Origin: Chryseobacterium sp. H1D6B
Lineage (GTDB): Bacteria > Bacteroidota > Bacteroidia > Flavobacteriales > Weeksellaceae
Assembly: GCF_029892445.1 (NCBI RefSeq)
Contig: NZ_JARXVJ010000001.1
Span: forward strand, 2,356,001-2,420,000
Length of the DNA: 64,000 bases
Direction of reading: 5' to 3'
Part shown: positions 53,800 to 62,166 of the stretch, in pieces
Layout: the number at the start of each line of letters is the position of its first letter
Position numbering within the stretch: position 1 is the stretch's first letter
Notes under the pieces: model-generated
The model's database searches: none
Seen by the model: only the letters and a program-made list of their open reading frames with translations
What the model was told of the DNA's origin: nothing
Translations under genes and position numbers: made by a program

Positions 53800-55446
53800 T
53801 TAATTTTTTGTAATTCTGAACCAGTCGAAATCAGCATAACCCCCGCGGGGTGCTTTTGCTGTACTTACACTGTATAAACCGACTTTAGCACCGATCCATT
53901 TTCCAGGTTTGGCTTGAAAAACTTCTCCCGCTTTTATAAAGTTTTTTCCATTTTCACTGTAATTGAACTGGCATAATCCATTAGGTTCGCTGACAGTAAC
54001 TTTTAAATAAGCTTCATTTCCTTTTAATTTGGTTTCAAACAGCACTTTTTCCTCGCCTCCTTTATCTGCTTTTTCAGCTCTTCTCAACTGAAGATAAAAG
54101 CCGTCCGGTTTGTTCATGACTACAATAGATTCATGATCTAATCCCATCACAAGCAGGCCTGCGGTTTTTCCTTCTTTGGCATCTTCCGGTGTCAGTTTAA
54201 CCTTTGTGGAAGCTGTGAAATTAGGAGCGGGAAATTTTTGGGTCAATATATTCGGGATATTCCAGAGATTTTTTTCACCTTCAGGAACTTTCATCGAAAA
54301 TAACCGTAAAAATTTCTTTCCGGGAAGCTTTGAATACCACACGATATTCGGATTGGCGCTCCACTGCCACTGCCGCCCTAATTCTTTGCCGTCAAATTCA
54401 TCTGTTTCAGGAGGGGTAACTACAGGATAGGAATTTCCTACATTAGGTTTTTTGTAAGCCAGAACGGGTTCTCCAATTCCGTTTTTATTGTTATCGGTTC
54501 CCATTACTGGCCAGTCTTTTTCCCATTTCATCGGCTGCAGATGAACAATTCTTCCGTACGTGTCTACATCCTGAAAATGATAGAACCAGTCTTCACCTGA
54601 GGGTGTATCTACCCAGGCTCCCTGATGAGGTCCGTTTATTTTTGTTGAGCCTTGTTCAAGAACTACTTTTTCTTCATAAGGGCCATAAATATTTTTTGAT
54701 CTTAAAACCAACTGCCATCCTGTTGCCACACCGCCTGCAGGGGCAAAAATGTAATAGTAGCCGTTTCTTTTATAGAATTTCGGTCCTTCAACGGTTGGGT
54801 GTGCATCGTGGCCGTCAAAAACATGGATTCCTTTGTCTAAAACTTTTGTTCCTTCGGTATTCATTTTATTGACGGTCAATAAACTTTTTACACCTGCACG
54901 GCTTCCAGCCCATCCATGAACCAGATAGGCATTACCGTCGTCGTCCCAAAGCGGACAAGAGTCAATCAGGCCTTTTCCTTCCATGACGAGAACAGGTTTT
55001 TCCCATGCTCCAAGCGGATTTTTGGTTTTAATCATATAAATTCCATAATCAGGATCTCCCCAATAAATGTAGAATTCTCCTTTATGAAAACGTATACTTG
55101 GTGCCCAGACACCGTCACCTCTCTTTGGAATGCTGAAATTTTCATTGGGCAGCACATCTGGAAGTGCATAATTTACCAATTTCCAATTGATCATATCTTT
55201 TGAATGAAGAATGGGAAGTCCGGGAGCTTCATTAAAACTTGAGGCGGTCATGTAATAATCATCTCCCACACGGATAATATCCGGATCTGAATAATCGGCA
55301 TACAAAACAGGGTTTCTATAATTCTTTCCCTGATCGGCTGTCCAGACTTCTGAGACATACGGTTTTTCCTGTGCATTAAAGAAACTTGCTGCTGTAGAAA
55401 GTATAACAAAAGCGAAGGCACACAGATAGTTTTTTCTTTTCTTCAT
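53800..55446 (-). CDS. GH43-family glycosidase with C-terminal lectin-like domain
   Basis: About 548 residues from ATG 55446 (MKKRKNYLCAFAFVILSTAA, signal peptide); an ATG at 55461 would add five residues. The N-terminal five-bladed propeller begins NPVLYADYSDPDIIRVGDDY (general base Asp in SDPD) and has LIDSCPLWDDDGNAYLVHGW and HPTVEGPKFYKRNGYYYIFA (catalytic Glu). Residues about 345-548 form a concanavalin-like beta sandwich. Such enzymes remove arabinose, xylose or galactose side chains of pectin. Confidence 0.9.
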   Translation of the reverse strand: MKKRKNYLCAFAFVILSTAASFFNAQEKPYVSEVWTADQGKNYRNPVLYADYSDPDIIRVGDDYYMTASSFNEAPGLPILHSKDMINWKLVNYALPDVLPNENFSIPKRGDGVWAPSIRFHKGEFYIYWGDPDYGIYMIKTKNPLGAWEKPVLVMEGKGLIDSCPLWDDDGNAYLVHGWAGSRAGVKSLLTVNKMNTEGTKVLDKGIHVFDGHDAHPTVEGPKFYKRNGYYYIFAPAGGVATGWQLVLRSKNIYGPYEEKVVLEQGSTKINGPHQGAWVDTPSGEDWFYHFQDVDTYGRIVHLQPMKWEKDWPVMGTDNNKNGIGEPVLAYKKPNVGNSYPVVTPPETDEFDGKELGRQWQWSANPNIVWYSKLPGKKFLRLFSMKVPEGEKNLWNIPNILTQKFPAPNFTASTKVKLTPEDAKEGKTAGLLVMGLDHESIVVMNKPDGFYLQLRRAEKADKGGEEKVLFETKLKGNEAYLKVTVSEPNGLCQFNYSENGKNFIKAGEVFQAKPGKWIGAKVGLYSVSTAKAPRGGYADFDWFRITKN

Positions 55447-55461
55447 AAAAATCATATGCAT

Positions 55462-56715
55462 TTATTGTTCTAATTCCAGACTTGCTAAAATGAAAGGCCC
55501 TGTTCCTTTCGGATCATTAGAGCGGATTTCTTCGTTTACGTAATATTCGTAAGAACCGCTTCTGTAGGGAGTTCCTCCCAAGCCTGCAACGGCACAGCAC
55601 TGGTTTAAATTAACCACTCCGTTTTCATCTACCGAAATAAGATTTTTGATAATTCCGTCGTAGCCTTTTTTAGCATAGGATTTATAAGCTGCGGGTAAGT
55701 AGCCTTTTCTCACTGCTTTTGCAAAAGTGTAGACAAACATAGAAGAGCCGGTAGCTTCAAGATAATTTCCTTTTTCTCCGCCTTTATCCAAGACCTGATA
55801 CCAAAGCCCTGTCTTTTCATCCTGAACTTTAATTAAAGCATCTGCGTAAGATTTTAAATAAGAGATAAGACGAGTTCTTCCGGGGTGGTCTTGTGGTAAA
55901 TACTCCAGAACATCAACAACTGCCATTCCGTACCAGCCCATTGCTCTGGACCAGAAATTAGGAGAAAGTCCGGTCTGCTTGTCTGCCCAGGCCTGCTGTC
56001 TGCTTTCGTCCCAGCCGTGATAGAGAAGTCCTGTTTTTTTATCTAATAAATGTTTTTGAATTAAATCAAACTGCAGCACAATTTCATCATAGGCTTTCCT
56101 GGCATCCTTGCCCTTACTGAATTCCCGAGTATAATGGGCGTAGAAAGGTTCTCCCATGTACAATCCATCCAGCCACATCTGCGACGGATATACTTTTTTG
56201 TGCCAGAAGCCGCCTTCAGAAGTTTTGGGCTGTCCGCTGATCTGGGAACGCAGTAACTGCAGGGCTTTTAAATATTTTTCCTTTTTCTCGATAGGATAGA
56301 GGTACAGCAGTACATTACCGCAGTTCAGCATATCCAGATTGTATTTGTCCAGATCGTAGGTTTTGATGCTGCCGTCTTCATTGATCATCGTGTCAGCAAA
56401 ATTACTGATGTAGCTGTAATATTCTTTTTTGTTAGTTTTTTTGTACAATTCTTCAGCTCCTTTTAAAACCAGCCCGCTTGGGTAGCTCCATTTGGGATTT
56501 TTATTGAAGTCGAGCATCCATGCTTCCGGAAAACGGCTGATTTCAGAAAGCATCATTCGCTGTGACCATGGAAGTTTTGAAGAAATTTCTTCTTTTATTT
56601 CAGATTTTGATTCTTTAGAAGCATTATATAAAGGCTTTTGAGCGCAGGAAAAAAAGAGTCCGGAACATACAGCGGCCAGTGCGTAAATTTTAATGGTATG
56701 ATTGATAAAGTTCAT
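55462..56715 (-). CDS. Unsaturated rhamnogalacturonyl hydrolase, GH105 family
   Basis: A 417-residue (alpha/alpha)6-barrel lipoprotein (lipobox FFSC). Markers: QMWLDGLYMGEPFYAHYTRE (catalytic Asp), HGWDESRQQAWADKQTGLSP, NFWSRAMGWYGMAVVDVLEY, and GNYLEATGSSMFVYTFAKAV. It hydrolyses unsaturated uronyl ends left by pectate/rhamnogalacturonan lyases, giving the substrate for KdgF. It ends directly before the GH43 gene. Confidence 0.92.
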   Translation of the reverse strand: MNFINHTIKIYALAAVCSGLFFSCAQKPLYNASKESKSEIKEEISSKLPWSQRMMLSEISRFPEAWMLDFNKNPKWSYPSGLVLKGAEELYKKTNKKEYYSYISNFADTMINEDGSIKTYDLDKYNLDMLNCGNVLLYLYPIEKKEKYLKALQLLRSQISGQPKTSEGGFWHKKVYPSQMWLDGLYMGEPFYAHYTREFSKGKDARKAYDEIVLQFDLIQKHLLDKKTGLLYHGWDESRQQAWADKQTGLSPNFWSRAMGWYGMAVVDVLEYLPQDHPGRTRLISYLKSYADALIKVQDEKTGLWYQVLDKGGEKGNYLEATGSSMFVYTFAKAVRKGYLPAAYKSYAKKGYDGIIKNLISVDENGVVNLNQCCAVAGLGGTPYRSGSYEYYVNEEIRSNDPKGTGPFILASLELEQ

Positions 56716-56726
56716 GATTTTAAACT

Positions 56727-57737
56727 TTAAAGTTGATTATTTTTATCTAATATTTCCAGTTTTTTGTCCACGTCATTGTAAAACGCTTCTTCTGTAGGCA
56801 GACCGTTCGGCTCTAAAGACCAGGCTCCGAGAAAGTAATAAGAAACATTTTTGTTTTTTTTGAAAACTACGGTGTGGGTAGATTTTGTTTTTACATATTT
56901 TTCAAAGCTTTCTAAAGGATAGAATACTGCCATTCCCAGATTGTCATCTTTTTTAGTTTCGGTCTGATTCCCATAAGCGGCGATGTAGGCCCATTTTTTA
57001 TTTTTACTGATATTTTGTTTTAACGGGATGTTTTTAACAGCAACAATTCCTGTACAGAGTCCGGAAAGGGTATTACTCAATGACAGGTCTACTTTTACGA
57101 AACGGTCTTTCGGAAAAATAGTAAGTTTCGACTTTAAATCTACAGCATCACCCCATGTCTTCCATCCTTTATAATCAATAGAAGCGTAAGACTGGTCTTT
57201 TTCATTGACTACTTTTACAGTGGTGTTTTTTACGATTTTAAAAGTTTCTACATAGTCATTCTGTTCGTCATATCTTCCGTAAGAACCGACTCCGATCGTC
57301 CGTCCTGATTTTAAAACATCCTGTCCCCACGGAGCGTCGTGGTGGTAAGATTCAAAGCCGTCCTGTCCTACATCAGGCAGAACCAGCGTGCTTACTTTTT
57401 TACCGAAAATATCTGTAGCATTTCTCCAGTCAAGGTATAATCTGTACCCGATCTGGTTATTTTCTAAACCGATGCCTTCGTATCTGATATAGGTTGAATG
57501 ATCTGTGTGTTCATTGGGAATCGTAAGTTGCTGTACATTTTTGAACGTTCCGCCGGCGTATTTGTCTCCTTCCCATTTTCCACCCTCTTTTACAGACAGT
57601 TCAGCGTAAGAAAATGGAGCTTTCGGATCTTTGCGGATCTTTTCAATAACAGTATTTTGAGCAGCAGTGAATGTAGAAGTGATGAACGCTCCTGCTGCAA
57701 CTATTTTAAATAAATTAAATTTCAATTTTTTCGGCAT
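56727..57737 (-). CDS. DUF4861 protein, pectin locus (second copy)
   Basis: A 336-residue exported protein (signal peptide to TAAQN). Markers: YAELSVKEGGKWEGDKYAGG, IGYRLYLDWRNATDIFGKKV, and DGFESYHHDAPWGQDVLKSG. It is shorter than the copy at 43555 and clearly diverged from it. It lies 11 bases before GH105 in the run. Its reaction is not established; the context argues for pectin oligosaccharide processing. Confidence 0.85.
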   Translation of the reverse strand: MPKKLKFNLFKIVAAGAFITSTFTAAQNTVIEKIRKDPKAPFSYAELSVKEGGKWEGDKYAGGTFKNVQQLTIPNEHTDHSTYIRYEGIGLENNQIGYRLYLDWRNATDIFGKKVSTLVLPDVGQDGFESYHHDAPWGQDVLKSGRTIGVGSYGRYDEQNDYVETFKIVKNTTVKVVNEKDQSYASIDYKGWKTWGDAVDLKSKLTIFPKDRFVKVDLSLSNTLSGLCTGIVAVKNIPLKQNISKNKKWAYIAAYGNQTETKKDDNLGMAVFYPLESFEKYVKTKSTHTVVFKKNKNVSYYFLGAWSLEPNGLPTEEAFYNDVDKKLEILDKNNQL

Positions 57738-57783
57738 AATACTTTTTATTTGATAACCGTTTAATAAAGAGTTTCCATGGTTA

Positions 57784-59199
57784 TTAGCGTTGTCCTTCGG
57801 TTATTTTTTTTACAATATCACTGAAGTAGACCTCGATATTGTCATAGTTTTTATCTAAGTCTTTTCCATTGGCATTGGCTGCTTTTGGATTGAGTCCGTT
57901 TTTAATTTCCCATTCATCGGGCATCCCGTCATTATCAGAGTCAGGCAGCGGTTTCCCTTCATTTAATTTTGGATATCCTCCGACATCATTTTGAGAATCG
58001 ATGATTCCGTTTGTACTGCCTTTAGAGCCTTTGTAAGTGAAGCTTCCGTTTTTTACATCTTTCAAAACGTGAAGATCTACAGCATCTCTTATCAGACTTG
58101 CTCCTCCAAACTGTAAAATCTTTTCGTAAGCTTCTTTAGCCGGATGGGTCTTTACATTATTCTGAATATCATGAGGCTGATTGAGCTTAATTGAATTTTT
58201 ATCTTCTTGTGTAAGATGATAAGACGGTTTCATCTGATTGAAGACTCCTTCTGACCAGTTATCTGCTGTTACTTCAGGGCTTCCTTCCACTATATTTCCT
58301 GCTATAAAATATTTGCCCCAAATGTTATATACTTCTGCTTCAGGTTTTTCATTTTTATCAACAGCCGCGATCCTTTTTTTTGTCATTGTTGCAGGACCCG
58401 GCTTGTAGTAAGAATTGACGATATTCACATTCATTCCTTCTCCGCCGTACGTGCTGTTGTGGCCCCAATTGTAGATGACATTATTTCTAAGATCGGTAAG
58501 ATCTGTCAAGGCAAATTTACTATTTGCATATTCTCCTAATCTTGGATTTCTGCTGTCGTGATGGGCCATTAAGTTATGATGGAATGAAGCGTTTTTTCCG
58601 CCGAAGATTCCTCCGTATCCGTGATTTCCTTTATGATGGGCCGAATTTCTCAAACTTTCTGAGATCAGACACCATTGAACGGTCGTATTTTCATTGTTGT
58701 AAATCGAAACTGTTTCATCAGTGGACCAGCTCATCGAACAGTGGTCTACAATAAGATTTTTCACAAACCTTGCTCCCAGTGCATCTCCTTCCTGTTTTGC
58801 TTCATCTCCCATTCTAAACCTTAAATATCTAATCATCACATTATCTGCAGCTATGAATGTTTCATACCCGCCGCCGATGGTGATTCCGTCTCCGGGAGCA
58901 GTCTGTCCTGCAATCGTTACGTTTCCCTCTTTTATTTTTAGCGGAGATTGAAGTTTAATGGTTCCTCCTGTTTTAAAAATGATATATTTAGCGCCTTTTT
59001 GATCTAAAGCATATCTTAAAGTTCCTTCTGAGCCGTCATCTGTTAATTTAGTTACAAAATAAACTTTTCCGCCGCGGCCTCCTGCGGTATATCTTCCGAA
59101 ACCTTCTGCGCCGGGAAAGCTTAAAACATTTTGAGCATCAGCTAAAACAGGGATACTGCATAAAATGGCTGCTGCTATTTTTTTGAGATGTCTTTTCAT
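57784..59199 (-). CDS. Pectate lyase, PL1-like with thrombospondin-3-type tail
   Basis: A 471-residue secreted beta-helix (signal peptide to LADAQ). Markers: FPGAEGFGRYTAGGRGGKVY, TIAGQTAPGDGITIGGGYET, NLIVDHCSMSWSTDETVSIY, and AHHDSRNPRLGEYANSKFAL with Arg residues in the catalytic region. The C-terminus has a Ca-binding DSDNDGMPDEWEIKNGLNP motif. It would cut de-esterified homogalacturonan. It differs from the PL1 lipoprotein at 46488, so the two may have different cut patterns. Confidence 0.9.
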   Translation of the reverse strand: MKRHLKKIAAAILCSIPVLADAQNVLSFPGAEGFGRYTAGGRGGKVYFVTKLTDDGSEGTLRYALDQKGAKYIIFKTGGTIKLQSPLKIKEGNVTIAGQTAPGDGITIGGGYETFIAADNVMIRYLRFRMGDEAKQEGDALGARFVKNLIVDHCSMSWSTDETVSIYNNENTTVQWCLISESLRNSAHHKGNHGYGGIFGGKNASFHHNLMAHHDSRNPRLGEYANSKFALTDLTDLRNNVIYNWGHNSTYGGEGMNVNIVNSYYKPGPATMTKKRIAAVDKNEKPEAEVYNIWGKYFIAGNIVEGSPEVTADNWSEGVFNQMKPSYHLTQEDKNSIKLNQPHDIQNNVKTHPAKEAYEKILQFGGASLIRDAVDLHVLKDVKNGSFTYKGSKGSTNGIIDSQNDVGGYPKLNEGKPLPDSDNDGMPDEWEIKNGLNPKAANANGKDLDKNYDNIEVYFSDIVKKITEGQR

Positions 59200-59226
59200 G
59201 ATCGGAAATTTTCTTTGATCTAAGGT

Positions 59227-60252
59227 TTATTTTAAACTCTTTTTTATATTCCAGCTGTCATTTCCTTTAAGGATATTTTCTGCGGTATATTTCTTTCTTT
59301 CTTCTTTTGTAATCTGATGGGACCATGAAACTCTTTTTGAAGTAGCCGCACCTGCTCCTTTAGAATTGTATTCCGCGTAGAATGTTGTCTTTTCAGCATC
59401 AGGTTTGCTCCAGTTGTGCCAGCCTTCAGATTTTATACTTGAATCTATTTCACAATCAATAAGAACCGTTTTTGCAAAAGGCCTCCAGGGTCTTCCCAGA
59501 TACACTGAATGATCAGGTCCGTAACCTGTCAGTTTACAGTTGATAAAAACAAAACCAAAAAGATTGTCCTGTGGAGTAGAGGCGGCGGTGACATAGCTTG
59601 CACCTTCTATAGAATAGATTGTACAGTCTTCAAAAACGGCAGTCCCTGCTCCAAAAATATAGTCTGTAGTTCCTTCGATGTAACAGTTTTTAAAATAATT
59701 TCTTGAAGATCTTCCTTTTGCATCCGGCATATCCTGTATTCCTTTTAAATATAACGTGTCCTGATGACCCAAAAAATTGCAGTTTTCAAACGTGATCCGG
59801 TCGCCGGAAGTCAGTACGGCTACGGCTTGTCCCACTTTTCCTGAACTGTTTTTAAATGAAATATTTTTTGCCGTAAAGTCATTGGAAAAAATGAAAATAG
59901 TGGAAGAGCCTGATGTTCCGATTTCCCTGCCTTCAGCGTTTTTTTTCGAAGCATAGTCGTCGTAAGTGATGATGGTGTTCCCGGCACTTTCACCTTCCAT
60001 TACAATGGGGCCTTTTGTTTCCGGAATGATAATTTTCTCTTTATAAATTCCTGTTTTCACAAAAATTCTTGTTTTTGTAGAAGTTCTATTCTCAACAGCA
60101 TCTACAGCCTGCTGAATTGTTTTAAAATCACCTTTTCCGTCTTTCGAAACCACGATCGTTTTATCATTGGTTTTGAAAGAAAGAATACTTAAGATAAAGA
60201 CTGAAAATACAGCATACAGAATCAAACTTTTTTTTAAAACAGAAACTTTCAT
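59227..60252 (-). CDS. Pectin methylesterase, CE8 family (copy 2)
   Basis: A 341-residue beta-helix with an N-terminal hydrophobic signal. Motifs: KDGKGDFKTIQQAVDAVENR, FLGHQDTLYLKG, CYIEGTTDYIFGAGTAVFED, and VYLGRPWRPFAKTVLIDCEI. It is the first enzyme gene after susD in the run and probably the main methylesterase. It resembles copy 1 at 49393 over its length but differs in many positions. Confidence 0.93.
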   Translation of the reverse strand: MKVSVLKKSLILYAVFSVFILSILSFKTNDKTIVVSKDGKGDFKTIQQAVDAVENRTSTKTRIFVKTGIYKEKIIIPETKGPIVMEGESAGNTIITYDDYASKKNAEGREIGTSGSSTIFIFSNDFTAKNISFKNSSGKVGQAVAVLTSGDRITFENCNFLGHQDTLYLKGIQDMPDAKGRSSRNYFKNCYIEGTTDYIFGAGTAVFEDCTIYSIEGASYVTAASTPQDNLFGFVFINCKLTGYGPDHSVYLGRPWRPFAKTVLIDCEIDSSIKSEGWHNWSKPDAEKTTFYAEYNSKGAGAATSKRVSWSHQITKEERKKYTAENILKGNDSWNIKKSLK

Positions 60253-60334
60253 ATGATCTTTGAATTTTTAAAAATACAGACTGACCCTCATGGAGAGAAA
60301 GTCTGTACTAACTTAATATGAATGTATATTTTGA

Positions 60335-62155
60335 CTAATACCCGTAATCCTGGGTAAGATTGTAATTAGACTGAATAATATCACTGTAAATAGGCAGTAA
60401 TTCTCTCTTATTAGGCTGGAAATACTGTGCGAATCCTTTTACCGGATCACTGATATAGGTGGTTAAAACTGCTGATCTCCATGCAATTTTCTTATAACCT
60501 GAAGGGGTTGCATCCTGAGAAGGATTGTAGAATACTTCTGTTTTATCTGCTCCCGGATAATAAATATCAATAGCGCTGATATTCTGCTGTGCCGTTTTAG
60601 TGGGATCGTAAGGAGAACTTTTATAGTATAAGTTCAATGGTACATTGGCATATGCTCCGGTTCCATTCATAAAAGCAGTTAATTTTTGTCTGGTTTCAGT
60701 AATTTTTGAATCTAATAAATTCCAGCGGATCAGGTCATATTTTCTGATTCCTTCCGCTCCTAATTCTAAAAATCTTTCTTTAACCACAGCATTGAAAAAT
60801 CCAGTTTTATCAGTAGGAATTGTCCCCGCTTGTCCCAGATTTCCTGTATAAGCTCTGTTTCTTACCAGTCGTAAAGCGTTTACTGCATCTTGAGACGGTG
60901 ATCCGTGAAGTTCGTTGTCAGCTTCTGCAAACATTAACAGCACATCTGAAAAACGAAGTAAAGGCCAGTCAACAGCAAGATTTTGAGAAGGTCCTGTAAT
61001 AGAGGTCCATGATTTTCGGTATTTGGCATCCGTCCATGTAATTGCTGTTACCAGCTCTGCCTGGTTGGTTCCGTTTACTTTGAAAATTCCTACGTTCACA
61101 TCTCTTCTTAAATCATATTTGCTGAATTCGTAGAAATAAATCGGTAAAGCATTAACACCTCCGCCGCCTTTCCAAGAAGAAGTATCGTCGTGTTTTAACC
61201 CGTTATAATATCCTATTTTACTGTCTGTTCTAGAGTTTCCTCCGAATGCACCTACCGCAAAAATGACTTCATTGGTTGCATCTTGTGCATTGGCATGTAA
61301 AGCTCTGAATACGGCTTCATAGCTAGGATTTAGGCTGTGCTCTCCGGAATGGTTCATGATGTCTTTACATTCATCATAAGCGATCTGGTAATACTGCTGG
61401 GGATTAGTACCCTGAACCATAAGCTGCGGGTTTCTTCTTAAAGAATATCCGGCTCTGGCTAAAGCAATTCTCGCTCTAAGACCTTTCACAGCTCCTTTTG
61501 ATAATCTGGCTGCAGTAGTACCGCCTTCAGACCTCCATGGAACTAAGTTGGCTGCTTTTGCTAAATCACCCAAAATTTTATCATAAATAAAATCTCTGTC
61601 TGTTTTAGCAAGATATAAATCATTCAGATCTGCAGAAGGAACTTCCTGAAAAGGTACGTCGCCCCAGTTTCTTATTAGTTCATAATAAAACTGTGCTCTT
61701 AAAGTTAAAGCTTCTCCCAGGTAGCGGTCCATTAATTTTTTATCAGCATCCGATCCTGTTTGATATACAGGAGATAAAGGGATATTTTTGATGCAGAGAT
61801 TGGCACGTTCTATTCCTGAATATAATTTTAGAAATGGTTTATTGAGTTCTGTGTTGGTAGGGCAGGAGCCGAACGTGCTTATTCCCCTTCTGTCGTTACA
61901 GTTGTAATCTCCTGAAGTTCTGAAATCATCACTGGAATGAGGGTAGATCAGTGCTAACCGCTGTCCGTAGCCGTCATCACCAGCCAGCTGGCTGTATACG
62001 CCTACTAGTGCTGTAAAAGTATCTGCTGTACTGTCAAACTGCTGTTCTTCCGATACACTGGAAAGATTTTCGGGATCCAGATAATCACTGCAGGAATTAA
62101 ATGCAAATAAGGCAAATAGACAGCTTACAATAAATATTGATTTGTTAGTTTTCAT
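60335..62155 (-). CDS. susD: SusD/RagB-family glycan-binding lipoprotein
   Basis: A 606-residue outer membrane lipoprotein (lipobox FNSC, Cys22) of the RagB/SusD family. Markers: CSDYLDPENLSSVSEEQQFD, TPR-like helices with ALTLRAQFYYELIRNWGDVP, LLRFSDVLLMFAEADNELHG, and KERFLELGAEGIRKYDLIRW. It would bind pectin oligosaccharides and close the SusC channel. It follows susC by 11 bases. Confidence 0.96.
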   Translation of the reverse strand: MKTNKSIFIVSCLFALFAFNSCSDYLDPENLSSVSEEQQFDSTADTFTALVGVYSQLAGDDGYGQRLALIYPHSSDDFRTSGDYNCNDRRGISTFGSCPTNTELNKPFLKLYSGIERANLCIKNIPLSPVYQTGSDADKKLMDRYLGEALTLRAQFYYELIRNWGDVPFQEVPSADLNDLYLAKTDRDFIYDKILGDLAKAANLVPWRSEGGTTAARLSKGAVKGLRARIALARAGYSLRRNPQLMVQGTNPQQYYQIAYDECKDIMNHSGEHSLNPSYEAVFRALHANAQDATNEVIFAVGAFGGNSRTDSKIGYYNGLKHDDTSSWKGGGGVNALPIYFYEFSKYDLRRDVNVGIFKVNGTNQAELVTAITWTDAKYRKSWTSITGPSQNLAVDWPLLRFSDVLLMFAEADNELHGSPSQDAVNALRLVRNRAYTGNLGQAGTIPTDKTGFFNAVVKERFLELGAEGIRKYDLIRWNLLDSKITETRQKLTAFMNGTGAYANVPLNLYYKSSPYDPTKTAQQNISAIDIYYPGADKTEVFYNPSQDATPSGYKKIAWRSAVLTTYISDPVKGFAQYFQPNKRELLPIYSDIIQSNYNLTQDYGY

Positions 62156-62166
62156 TTTTTTTTGAA